Positions 26,775 through 34,624 of a stretch of DNA of 51,493 bases are shown in pieces. Within the stretch, counting starts at the first letter, position 1; each line of letters begins with the position of its first letter. The DNA is from Myxococcales bacterium (GTDB taxonomy: Bacteria > Myxococcota > UBA727 > JABDBI01), in NCBI GenBank assembly GCA_023248595.1, contig JAHFEG010000004.1, forward strand, positions 1 to 51,493, written 5' to 3'. The notes below the pieces were generated by a model, which was given only the letters and a program-made list of their open reading frames with translations, made no database searches and was not told the origin of the DNA. The position numbers and the translations under genes were made by a program.

Positions 26775-27854
26775 TTATGTCGTTGCCCAATTTTGAGCAA
26801 GTGCCAAATGTGGTCTAGAGCGAACGATATTTTTGGCTTCATTCAAGTCTGCGAGTGCAGGAGCACCGAGGAAACGTTGTTTTAAATGTGCCATACGGAT
26901 CAGTGCTTCTTCAACTCTGCTAATAGGGACTTTGCCTTCAGTAATCAGTTCATGAAGTGCGCTGATTGCTTCGTGAGTTTTAGCAATATCTTTGCAAATT
27001 AAAAATGCATCTACGCCAGCGAGTAAGCCTAAGCGGATTACTTCTTTTATTTCATAGCGATCTGCTACTGCTTTCATTTCGAGGTCATCCGAAAAAATCA
27101 CGCCATTAAATTTAAACTTTTCACGTAAAATATTGTGTAAAATTAATTGACTTAAAGTCGCAGGAAATTCAGCATCAAGCGCAGGAATAAGAATATGCGC
27201 AGTCATGATGCTTGAAACTTTCGCTTTGATTGAAGCTTGAAAAGGCAGGAGCTCAATAGTTTCAATGCGGTTTTTATCATGACGAAGAATAGGTAAATCT
27301 AGATGGCTGTCTTTATCAGTATCGCCATGACCTGGAAAATGTTTGGCGCAGGCAGCAAGGCCAGCCTCCTGCATTCCGTTAATGAAAGCAGCACCAAGCT
27401 TCGCAACGGTATGTGCATCAGTGGCGAAGCTGCGGTCACCAATAATTGGATTTAGAGGATTGGTATCGACATCCAATACAGGCGCAAAGTCGAGGTGGAA
27501 GCCTAGAGAAATCATTTCACGTGCCATCATGGCGCCTAAACGATATGGCAAATCAGGAAAATTTTGGCTTAAAACCCCAATGGTGCGCATGTTAGGAACT
27601 GGCGTGCAAATTTCTTTCAGCCGGGCCACTCGGCCGCCTTCTTGATCAACACTGATTAAAGGTGCAAATTCACTTGTCCTTAAATCCATGATTTGGCGAT
27701 TGAGCTCAACTACCTGTTCCAACGAAGTGATGTTGCGTGCAAACAGGATCACACCTGCAGCAACTTCTTTTTTGAGAAGACCTCGAACATCGTCGTTGAC
27801 GCTTAGGCCATCAAATCCAAAAATAAAAAGCTGACCTAAATTAAGTGATTTCAA
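26775..27854 (-). CDS. nagZ: Beta-N-acetylhexosaminidase NagZ (GH3)
   Basis: NagZ removes N-acetylglucosamine from anhydromuropeptides in the cytoplasm during peptidoglycan recycling. The 359-residue chain has the GH3 signature: VDQEGGRVARLKE, ARE-containing N-terminal barrel, the catalytic-loop KHFPGHGDTDKDSHLDLP (His/Asp dyad typical of NagZ), and the nucleophile segment VIFSDDLEMKAV. There is no signal peptide. It is slightly longer than the E. coli enzyme. The dehydrogenase gene starts 11 bases after its stop, and the Fur-family gene ends four bases before its start, so all are probably one operon. Confidence 0.95.
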   Translation of the reverse strand: MKSLNLGQLFIFGFDGLSVNDDVRGLLKKEVAAGVILFARNITSLEQVVELNRQIMDLRTSEFAPLISVDQEGGRVARLKEICTPVPNMRTIGVLSQNFPDLPYRLGAMMAREMISLGFHLDFAPVLDVDTNPLNPIIGDRSFATDAHTVAKLGAAFINGMQEAGLAACAKHFPGHGDTDKDSHLDLPILRHDKNRIETIELLPFQASIKAKVSSIMTAHILIPALDAEFPATLSQLILHNILREKFKFNGVIFSDDLEMKAVADRYEIKEVIRLGLLAGVDAFLICKDIAKTHEAISALHELITEGKVPISRVEEALIRMAHLKQRFLGAPALADLNEAKNIVRSRPHLALAQNWATT

Positions 27855-27858
27855 AGTA

Positions 27859-28284
27859 TTAGTTCTCGCAGTCTTCGCAATGTCCTTTTAATAAAATTTC
27901 AGAAATATTGCCAACTTTATTGTTGCTAGCTGAAGGATAATGCGAAACTTGGACATTGGCGGTAGGCAAGCAAGAAACGTCGCCACAATCTGTGCAAACA
28001 AAATGGGGATGAGATGCGTTTTTATTTTCCTGATTTTTTATTTCAAAACGCCAAGTATGATCGCCTACATCAATGCGTGAAAGTAGGCCTGCATCTGTCA
28101 TGTCATTGAGATTTCTAAAAATCGTCGCACGATCCATGTCTTGCGCAGCAAGTTTATCAACAAGTTCGCTGTGGCTAAGGGGCATGGATATTTTACTGAG
28201 GGCTTGCAAGACAGCGATACGAGGAGGTGTTGATCGAAGACCGGTTTTTCGAATAAGCGCTTTGAATTCATTCATTCTGTTCAT
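27859..28284 (-). CDS. Fur-family metal-responsive repressor (possibly Zur)
   Basis: A 141-residue winged-helix regulator. The DNA-binding half has TGLRSTPPRIAVLQAL and the recognition-helix region DRATIFRNLNDMTDAGLL. The dimerisation half carries HPHFVCTDCGDVSCL and a final GHCEDCEN, giving the two CxxC pairs of the structural zinc site. Its sensor metal cannot be assigned by eye. The ZIP transporter gene just upstream in the same operon suggests zinc (Zur) or iron control. AAGG is placed seven bases before the ATG. Confidence 0.92.
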   Translation of the reverse strand: MNRMNEFKALIRKTGLRSTPPRIAVLQALSKISMPLSHSELVDKLAAQDMDRATIFRNLNDMTDAGLLSRIDVGDHTWRFEIKNQENKNASHPHFVCTDCGDVSCLPTANVQVSHYPSASNNKVGNISEILLKGHCEDCEN

Positions 28285-28297
28285 TAAACCTTAAGAA

Positions 28298-29098
28298 TTA
28301 TTTGAGACAGCATATAATATCTTTTTCTTGATGAGGAGCAAGCGATATTTCAAAAGGAGTATTGGGGTGATCATGTCCGATCGCTGGCACTGTTGATAAA
28401 CAAATGACGAGGAAGAATCCGCAAAAGGCACCAGCCCCAGTACTCCAAGGGGATTTTGCTTCTTTTTCGGTGTGCGTGTGTGGTCCTAACTGAGTTAAGT
28501 GGTGACGATGAAAAACCACATGCAGCAAGACTCCTGCCATAAGAGCTTCAAACGTCATCAAAGCTTGTTCAGAAGAGTGGGTGAGCCAGCTTTCGCCAAA
28601 GAAAAAACCAATTGAGGTGGCAAGCATCACGATCGCTAATGTTAAAATGCCTGCTTTTTGTCCAAGATTGCTTTGAGCAATGCGCCAAATGCCAACACCT
28701 TCAGGCAAGCGGTGCAAGACAACTGCCAAACCCAGAAAGGTTGCTTGATGTGAGCTGATTGAGTGGGTACTTGCTAGTGCCACGCCGTCTAATATGGCAT
28801 GAGCAATAAGGCCTATGGAAGCTATCGAAATGAGTGAATGATGCAGATTACATCGGCCTTTATCAATGAAGCGGCCTATAAAAATAGGCGCTATGAAACC
28901 TAAAGCAGCTGCGCTCACAGCCATCATGCCACCATGCACAACACTTTCAGGCAATATGTGGAAAACAACTAAACTGAAGATAGAGCAAAGCACAAAAGCA
29001 TCTAGAAAACGGAGCAAAGTATGATATCGCGTAGCGAAGCCAAATAAAGCAGGCCCAATTAGGAGCGAGCAAAAACTTAAAAGTAAGAGACTATACAT
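28298..29098 (-). CDS. ZIP-family divalent metal transporter
   Basis: A 266-residue inner-membrane protein with about eight hydrophobic helices. The metal-binding helix IV and V motifs of the ZIP family are present: HAILDGVALAS and VVLHRLPEGVGIWR. A His-rich loop, HRHHLTQLGPHTHTEKE, lies between helices at about residues 198-215 and could bind zinc. The last 30 residues include a GHDHPNTPFE segment. Import of zinc or iron is expected. It is the first gene of the metal/nagZ/dehydrogenase operon. Confidence 0.9.
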   Translation of the reverse strand: MYSLLLLSFCSLLIGPALFGFATRYHTLLRFLDAFVLCSIFSLVVFHILPESVVHGGMMAVSAAALGFIAPIFIGRFIDKGRCNLHHSLISIASIGLIAHAILDGVALASTHSISSHQATFLGLAVVLHRLPEGVGIWRIAQSNLGQKAGILTLAIVMLATSIGFFFGESWLTHSSEQALMTFEALMAGVLLHVVFHRHHLTQLGPHTHTEKEAKSPWSTGAGAFCGFFLVICLSTVPAIGHDHPNTPFEISLAPHQEKDIICCLK

Positions 29099-29126
29099 TT
29101 TTAAATCCGAAAAAAATATTAATGCA

Positions 29127-29184
29127 TGTCTACCCTAAAACATTTTGAATCGCAATTACAATTGAGTTGCAATTAAATTATACG
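29127..29184. promoter_or_regulatory. Divergent promoters with GCAATTA repeats (candidate metal operator)
   Basis: In the 190-base gap between the ZIP gene (minus) and the gene at 29289 (plus), GCAATTA occurs twice (29152-29158, 29170-29176), 18 bases apart, around a CAATTG palindrome. A plus-strand promoter TTACAA (29156-29161) with TATACG (29179-29184), 17-base spacer, and a minus-strand one TTGCGA (29150-29155) with TAGACA (29127-29132), also 17-base spacer, overlap these repeats. Binding by the Fur-family protein is plausible but untested. Confidence 0.4.
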
Positions 29185-29288
29185 GCTACAGATTTCTAAT
29201 TTTTTGGCTGTATTGACCGACTTGCAGGCAATGGGTAGGCTAGTTCAAGTATTTATTGGTAAACTTAAGTCTTATTTTTAAGGAATTT

Positions 29289-29699
29289 ATGAAAAAAACA
29301 TTATTAGAGACCTACGCACTCGTCGTCTGCTTTTCCGCATTATTTAGTTTTATTATCGTGCTGGCAATGACCCTCTATAGTGTCATACAAATTGCTGACC
29401 CTACCTTGACCATGAACTCAAATGTCTATGCTCAATACCAATCGAATGATCTTTTTTGGGGCGAGTGTGGCAATCGCAGTCTAGAAAGATATCGACCTTC
29501 CTGTTCTGATGCTGATATGAAAAAAGTGCGTCCTGATGAAGTGAAACTTACCAAACAGCGTGAGGAAGAATTTGCACTTAAAACACGCATGGAAAGACGT
29601 GATGGCACACAATCAGTGATGAAATTACTCATCATTATGTTGGTAACCATGTTTACATTTGGGGTGCATTGGTTGATCGCGCGTAGAGCGAGAGAATAA
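29289..29699 (+). CDS. Two-helix membrane protein, unknown function
   Basis: A 136-residue protein with a transmembrane helix near each end (about residues 8-33 and 108-128) and a roughly 75-residue loop between them, probably periplasmic, containing two Cys (WGECGNRSLERYRPSCSD) and many charged residues. No family is recognised. The ATG at 29289 is preferred over the upstream frame because AAGGAA lies just before it. It is a single gene, divergent from the ZIP operon and convergent with bolA. Confidence 0.7.
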   Translation: MKKTLLETYALVVCFSALFSFIIVLAMTLYSVIQIADPTLTMNSNVYAQYQSNDLFWGECGNRSLERYRPSCSDADMKKVRPDEVKLTKQREEEFALKTRMERRDGTQSVMKLLIIMLVTMFTFGVHWLIARRARE

Positions 29700-29735
29700 G
29701 ATTTTTGGACAGCAATGCAGGTTAGTGAAGATCAT

Positions 29736-30014
29736 CTAGGGCGCTCTGGTTTCTAAAGCCAAGGCATGAATAGATCCTTGCATCAGTTCAGCAAGGCACT
29801 CATAAACCATGCGATGCTGTTGAATGAGTGATTTATCAACGAAATCGGAACTAACGAGGACGATACGGAAATGTCCAGCTTTGGGATGTTTTTTGGCTTC
29901 TTTGTGTTTGGCGTGGATATGGCTTTCATTGATCACTTTGAGTTCGATAGGGGCAAAGCGAATCTTTAATAAGTTTTCAATTTTTTCAGCAGTTTGTTGA
30001 TGAGCTAAATTCAT
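29736..30014 (-). CDS. BolA-family protein
   Basis: A 92-residue BolA-like protein. The class II KH-like fold is recognisable from IENLLKIRFAPIELKVINES, HFRIVLVSSDF and the RMVYECLAELM helix, with His residues at the positions that bind Fe-S clusters with monothiol glutaredoxins. BolA proteins take part in iron-sulfur handling and stress morphology. The ATG at 30014 overlaps the stop of the FAD-subunit gene (ATGA). It is the last gene of the spoIID-to-bolA run. The adjacent gene also encodes a predicted Fe-S protein. Confidence 0.92.
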   Translation of the reverse strand: MNLAHQQTAEKIENLLKIRFAPIELKVINESHIHAKHKEAKKHPKAGHFRIVLVSSDFVDKSLIQQHRMVYECLAELMQGSIHALALETRAP

Positions 30015-31006
30015 GGAAAAGTCTCCAATGCTTTTTCGCAGGCTTTTTGAATGTAGACAGCGATCATCTCTTTCCGCCAAGAGGGGTCATCACAAATATT
30101 GGTAAGCGGCGTGCATCTATCTTTGGCATATTGCCCAAGTTGCTTAATGGTGTCGGGCGTTAGAGATTGTCCGATAAGCCAATCTGTTTGAATTGTTTTG
30201 GGGCGTGCAAAAAGTGCATTAATGGTAACCTTGGCGTTGCTAATTTTTTCATCTGTATCGATATCAAAACGTACACCGATTGATAGCATTGGAAAGTCGA
30301 TGCTTTGTCGATGTCTCAGTTTAGCAAAACCTTCCAGCCGTTTGACGGGAGAGGTGGTCCGTTTGGGGACATGGATTGCCACTAGTAAATCATTTGGCTT
30401 TAGAATGTTATTTTTGATGCCGTCGCCCAAATAAAAATCTTTGAGCATAACTTGTCTCATGCCGTCTTGGTTTAAGATATCGACAGAAGCATCCAGGCAA
30501 AGCAAGACGGTTGCAGTATCATTTGACGCAGCGGCCACGCATTTTTTTCCGGTCTGAGTCACATGGCAAGTGGTACCCTCTTTTTTTAGGCAAAACCCAA
30601 GTGCTTCTCGCCAAAAGTGAGTTTGGTTATAATAAAGACAACGGGTGTCAAGACAGAGATTGCCTCCCAAAGTACCCATGCTTTTCAGTTGAGGTCCAGC
30701 AACATGATATGCTGCGTCACCAAGACTAGGGGCGAAGTGCTGGATATTCTGATCTTCGACAATTTGCTTCAGCGTGGTCATGGCACCAATTGTGAGCGAA
30801 TTTTCTGAAACGGTAATACCACGTAAATTTTCAAGGTGAGCCAATGAAATCACAATCTGTGGCGACAGTAATTCATGCTTCATGTTTGGCAATAAATCAG
30901 TGCCCCCAGCACAGATTTTTGCAAAAGCACCATGTTGCGAAAGCAGCGATATCACCTCATCGAGAGTCTTAGGATATTCGCTGTGGAAAGGTTGCATTCG
31001 CAACAT
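30011..31006 (-). CDS. FAD/[4Fe-4S] subunit of a xanthine-dehydrogenase-family enzyme (HcrB-like)
   Basis: A 331-residue FAD-binding subunit of a molybdenum hydroxylase. The FAD motifs KICAGGTDLLPNMK and TIGAMTTL are visible, followed by GTLGGNLCLDTRC. Between them and SNDTA lies an insert whose Cys123, Cys139, Cys147 and Cys156 have the spacing of the [4Fe-4S] ligands of the beta subunit of 4-hydroxybenzoyl-CoA reductase. The usual molybdopterin (large) and [2Fe-2S] (small) subunits are absent from the window. It starts eight bases after secF and overlaps bolA by four bases. The substrate is unknown; the assignment to the HcrB type rests on the Cys pattern. Confidence 0.88.
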   Translation of the reverse strand: MLRMQPFHSEYPKTLDEVISLLSQHGAFAKICAGGTDLLPNMKHELLSPQIVISLAHLENLRGITVSENSLTIGAMTTLKQIVEDQNIQHFAPSLGDAAYHVAGPQLKSMGTLGGNLCLDTRCLYYNQTHFWREALGFCLKKEGTTCHVTQTGKKCVAAASNDTATVLLCLDASVDILNQDGMRQVMLKDFYLGDGIKNNILKPNDLLVAIHVPKRTTSPVKRLEGFAKLRHRQSIDFPMLSIGVRFDIDTDEKISNAKVTINALFARPKTIQTDWLIGQSLTPDTIKQLGQYAKDRCTPLTNICDDPSWRKEMIAVYIQKACEKALETFP

Positions 31007-31014
31007 AAGTTTTT

Positions 31015-32328
31015 TTAAACAATTCCTCTGGCTTTCTCTTCTCTAGTTGGTCCTTGCTGGGTTTTATCGGATGCAAATAAATTAGGACGGTTTTTGAAGT
31101 ATCTGCGTAGGAAGAGATAAGTTGCAGGTGCTGCAAAAGTATATGAAAATGCGCCCAAAGATAATCCAACTGTGAGGGTAATCGCAAAACTTTTGATGGC
31201 TCCTCCGGCAAAAATCCACAAGGCGACAGAGGAGAAGAGCGTTGTTAAAGTTGTATTAATGGTGCGACTGAGTGTGTCGTTAACGGCTTTATTCACGCAA
31301 TGGGTGATTTCTGCATCGTCTAGATTTTTTGTGCCCGTGGGCATGGTCTCTCGAATACGATCATAAACCACGACAGTGTTAATAACCGACACACCGACGA
31401 CTGTTAACAAGGCTGCAATGGAAGGCAAATCGAATTCGTAGCGTCCAAAAACGAACACTAAAAAAGCACCGAAAGTGTCTTGCACCAAAGCAACGACTGC
31501 ACCTGGTGAAAAAAAGATATCAAAGCGAATGGCGATGTAGATTAAGATGGCTAAGATTGCATAAAAAACAGCGAGAATGCCGTCTGTTCGCAATTGTTTG
31601 GATACCTGACTGTCCACAAATTCAACGCGTCTAATTTCTGCTTGTCCAAATTTCTGAGAAAGAATCTGGCCAATTTTATCAGATACGCCAGTGAAATGAA
31701 TGTTGTATTGCACAAAGCCATCTTTGGGCTCGTCATGCATAACGGCATTGTTAATATCAGCTGTTTCTTCACCAACTCTCTTGCTTCGACGTAACTTGAA
31801 ACCGCTTTTTTCATCGAGGACTTTCGCAAGCTGATGATGTTGATTTAGCAAAGCTTCTGCTGTTTGCTCAGCAGTTGCAGTCGCAGGCATTTTAGGAGCT
31901 GGAATCTTGACGGAAAAACGATCGCTTATGTTCTCATTAAAGAGCACTTCAACAGACTTTTCAGTGTCTATCAGCATATTGTTGGCAATCACTTTTTGAA
32001 CGCGCACTGCATCTTCTGGTTTAAAAGTGCTTAGGCGCTCGACACGAACCAACATTTCGTTGCTATCTTTAGCGCCATAACGCTGCACTTGATGCTTGTG
32101 AAAACCTAAATCTTCTAAGACATCGCGAATTTCTTCAGCAGCAACGGGTTTAGAGAATTGGATTTGCATTTCCATACCGCCGGCAAAATCAATTCCCCAA
32201 TTAATTCCCAATACAATGCTGCCAACAATGGCAATGATAGGCATCAACGCCGCAAGGTATAACGAAGGGCGAAAATATTGAACAAAGTTTAGTTCTCTAC
32301 CAGGATCAAAAAAGCGAAACATTTTCAT
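31015..32328 (-). CDS. secF: Protein translocase subunit SecF, with enlarged periplasmic domain
   Basis: SecF with SecD uses the proton-motive force to complete protein export. The chain is 437 residues, about 110 longer than E. coli SecF. TM1 is followed by GINWGIDFAGGMEMQIQF; the extra residues (about 100-230) enlarge the first periplasmic domain and include a Lys/Pro/Ala-rich linker and a QYNIHFTGVSDKIGQIL segment. The TM2-6 block is normal, from EFVDSQVSKQLRTDGI onward. In the conserved 'GYS-x-NDT' helix the sequence reads VGVSVINTVVVYDRIRE, so the usual Asp is Asn. It follows secD by 25 bases. Confidence 0.96.
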   Translation of the reverse strand: MKMFRFFDPGRELNFVQYFRPSLYLAALMPIIAIVGSIVLGINWGIDFAGGMEMQIQFSKPVAAEEIRDVLEDLGFHKHQVQRYGAKDSNEMLVRVERLSTFKPEDAVRVQKVIANNMLIDTEKSVEVLFNENISDRFSVKIPAPKMPATATAEQTAEALLNQHHQLAKVLDEKSGFKLRRSKRVGEETADINNAVMHDEPKDGFVQYNIHFTGVSDKIGQILSQKFGQAEIRRVEFVDSQVSKQLRTDGILAVFYAILAILIYIAIRFDIFFSPGAVVALVQDTFGAFLVFVFGRYEFDLPSIAALLTVVGVSVINTVVVYDRIRETMPTGTKNLDDAEITHCVNKAVNDTLSRTINTTLTTLFSSVALWIFAGGAIKSFAITLTVGLSLGAFSYTFAAPATYLFLRRYFKNRPNLFASDKTQQGPTREEKARGIV

Positions 32329-32353
32329 AAAACTTCCCCAATGATTGGACTTT

Positions 32354-34144
32354 TTATATCGACAATTCTTTTGGACCTTTTGATGTGATCATGTCAAAGA
32401 AAATTCGCGTGATAAAAACAGCGGTGAATATTGACAAAACAGTGCCGATTAACAACGTCATCGCAAAATTCTGCACAGGACCAGTTCCGTACTGCCAAAG
32501 CACCATCCCTGCAATAAAAGTGGTAACGTGGGAATCGATAACTGCGCTAAAAGCAGCTTCATATCCAGTTTTTACCGCAGAACTCGGCATTTTTCCACGT
32601 CGCAATTCTTCACGAATACGCTCGTTGATAATGACGTTGGCATCAACAGCCATGCCAAAGGTGAGCAAAAGACCGGCAATGCCAGGCAATGTCATGGTTG
32701 CTCCTAAAAGAGCAAGTGCGGCAAGCATAAAGACCAGATTCATGAGCACTGCTACCACCGAGAAGAACCCAGAGAGGCGATAGTAAAAAATCATCAACAA
32801 AATAACGAGGAGGCTGCCCACCAAAAATGCGCGCTCTCCGCTTTTGACGGAGTCAGCACCTAGAGAAGGTCCTACGCTACGCTCTTCTCTAAAAGTCACA
32901 GGTGCAGGTAGAGCGCCAGATTTTAACACAAGAGATAATTGATTGGCGTCTTTAATGCTCTCTTCACGGGTGCGGCCGCCGCCCATGGAAATATTTGCAC
33001 TGCCGCCTGAAATTCTTGTTTGGAAAACAGGCGCGCTGTCAACCAAGTCTTCGAGGACAATAGCCATGCGATTTCCAATATTAGCTGCTGTTAATTCATC
33101 AAAAATACGAGCACCAGTGGCACTAAATGTAATGGAAACCCCAGGTCTTGGATCTGTTTCTAAGCCCATGTTCACGCTGGTGTTGACCAGATCGTCGCCA
33201 GCTAAAACAACTTTCTTGTATAATGTATAAGTTCGCATCATGACGGGTCCTAAACCAGCCTGACCGGATTTGCCGTACTTGATCACATTTTCAGATGACA
33301 CTTTACCTTTTAGAAAAGCTTTGACCTCGATGAGTTTGTTTTCATTGAAGGCGAGAAAGATATCTTTTCCAGAAGTGCCATCAGGACGATGGTAGCTGCT
33401 TGTCACAAGTTCAACGTCTTTGGGAAGATCTTTTAACGCTGTTAAAAACAAAGTAGTATCGTCGCACATTTGGAATTCTAATTGTGCGGTTCGACCGATT
33501 AAGCTTTTAGCCTCATCTGGATTGTCATATCCTGGAAGCTGAATTTGAATTTGATCTTCGCCGCGCTTAGAAATACTGGGCTCAGTGACACCCATTTTAT
33601 CGACACGATTTCGAATGGTGATAATTGTTTGATCAACAGCATCTCTTCTGGTTGACTGTACTAGCCGCGGATCTAATTGAAGCGTCAAACTGCTGTTGTC
33701 TTGAGAAACGACGACCAATTCTCCAAATTGATCCAATACGGCTTTATTGAAATGAGAAAGATCATTTGGAGAGGCAAAACGGACTAGAATACGGGTCTGC
33801 AGGTCACCATCTGCCATTAATTCTATTTGAGTAAAGGCTGATTTTTTTTCAAGTGCAAATTGGCGAAGACGATCTGCTGTTCGGCTGGTTTTATCAGAAA
33901 GTGCTTTATCGACATCGACACCAAGCACCATGTGCATACCGCCCTGAAGATCAAGACCAGGGACAATATGATTCGAAATAGACCATTTAGGAAGATATTT
34001 AGAAAAAGCATCTTTATCACGTCGAACTTCTTTTAATTGAGCTTCCGATAATGAGAAGTAAATAAAAGTTGGTACCAGTGCATAAACAGCAGTACCAAGA
34101 AGAATACCGGATAAGAGCAACCTAAGTTTCCAAGTCTGATACAT
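32354..34144 (-). CDS. secD: Protein translocase subunit SecD
   Basis: A 596-residue inner-membrane protein with one N-terminal helix, a large periplasmic part (LDLQGGMHMVLGVD, then IRNRVDKMGVTEPSISKRGEDQIQIQLPG split by the P1 head) and five C-terminal helices. The channel-lining motif LLTFGMAVDANVIINERIRE keeps the conserved Asp. The ATG at 34144 was chosen over upstream candidates because GGAG is five bases before it and hydrophobic TM1 follows. It works with SecF and YajC at the SecYEG channel; all three are encoded here in order. Confidence 0.97.
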   Translation of the reverse strand: MYQTWKLRLLLSGILLGTAVYALVPTFIYFSLSEAQLKEVRRDKDAFSKYLPKWSISNHIVPGLDLQGGMHMVLGVDVDKALSDKTSRTADRLRQFALEKKSAFTQIELMADGDLQTRILVRFASPNDLSHFNKAVLDQFGELVVVSQDNSSLTLQLDPRLVQSTRRDAVDQTIITIRNRVDKMGVTEPSISKRGEDQIQIQLPGYDNPDEAKSLIGRTAQLEFQMCDDTTLFLTALKDLPKDVELVTSSYHRPDGTSGKDIFLAFNENKLIEVKAFLKGKVSSENVIKYGKSGQAGLGPVMMRTYTLYKKVVLAGDDLVNTSVNMGLETDPRPGVSITFSATGARIFDELTAANIGNRMAIVLEDLVDSAPVFQTRISGGSANISMGGGRTREESIKDANQLSLVLKSGALPAPVTFREERSVGPSLGADSVKSGERAFLVGSLLVILLMIFYYRLSGFFSVVAVLMNLVFMLAALALLGATMTLPGIAGLLLTFGMAVDANVIINERIREELRRGKMPSSAVKTGYEAAFSAVIDSHVTTFIAGMVLWQYGTGPVQNFAMTLLIGTVLSIFTAVFITRIFFDMITSKGPKELSI

Positions 34145-34209
34145 GGCATCTCCATAAGCTAATTTAAAAACGAAAAACACATGCCACAAAAACGTGTAAG
34201 AAGTTTACT

Positions 34210-34539
34210 TTACTTTTTTTCGCTACCGGCTTCGATTACGGGAACGATCGGATTTGTGAGCGCTTGGACAGCTATTTTTAGAACTTTCATTTTGTTTTTA
34301 TCAGCAAGTTCAAGCACGAGAAATTTGTCTTCGACAGAAAAGATACGACCAACGATGCCGCTGGATAAAATAACTTCGTCTCCCTTTTTTAAGGATGAAA
34401 TCAGCTCCTGGTGTTTTTTTTGTTGTTTTTGCTGGGGCCGAATCATCACAAAATACAAAATAGCAAACATAGCTCCGAACATCATTAACATCGACAATAT
34501 TCCGCCACCTTGACCACTTTGTCCAAATAATTCACTCAT
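34210..34539 (-). CDS. yajC: Sec translocon accessory subunit YajC
   Basis: A 109-residue single-helix protein. TM segment MLMMFGAMFAILYFVMI is followed by RPQQKQQKKHQELISSLKKGDEV-type sequence and SGIVGRIFSVEDKFLVLELADK, the standard YajC core. It forms a complex with SecD and SecF. It lies 85 bases downstream of tgt and 65 bases upstream of secD. Confidence 0.96.
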   Translation of the reverse strand: MSELFGQSGQGGGILSMLMMFGAMFAILYFVMIRPQQKQQKKHQELISSLKKGDEVILSSGIVGRIFSVEDKFLVLELADKNKMKVLKIAVQALTNPIVPVIEAGSEKK

Positions 34540-34624
34540 TATAAAATACTCCTAAAAAGATAAGGGACACATAAAACCATTTAACTGGCAGATTCGCAAT
34601 GGAAAAATGATAAATTGTAAAAGT

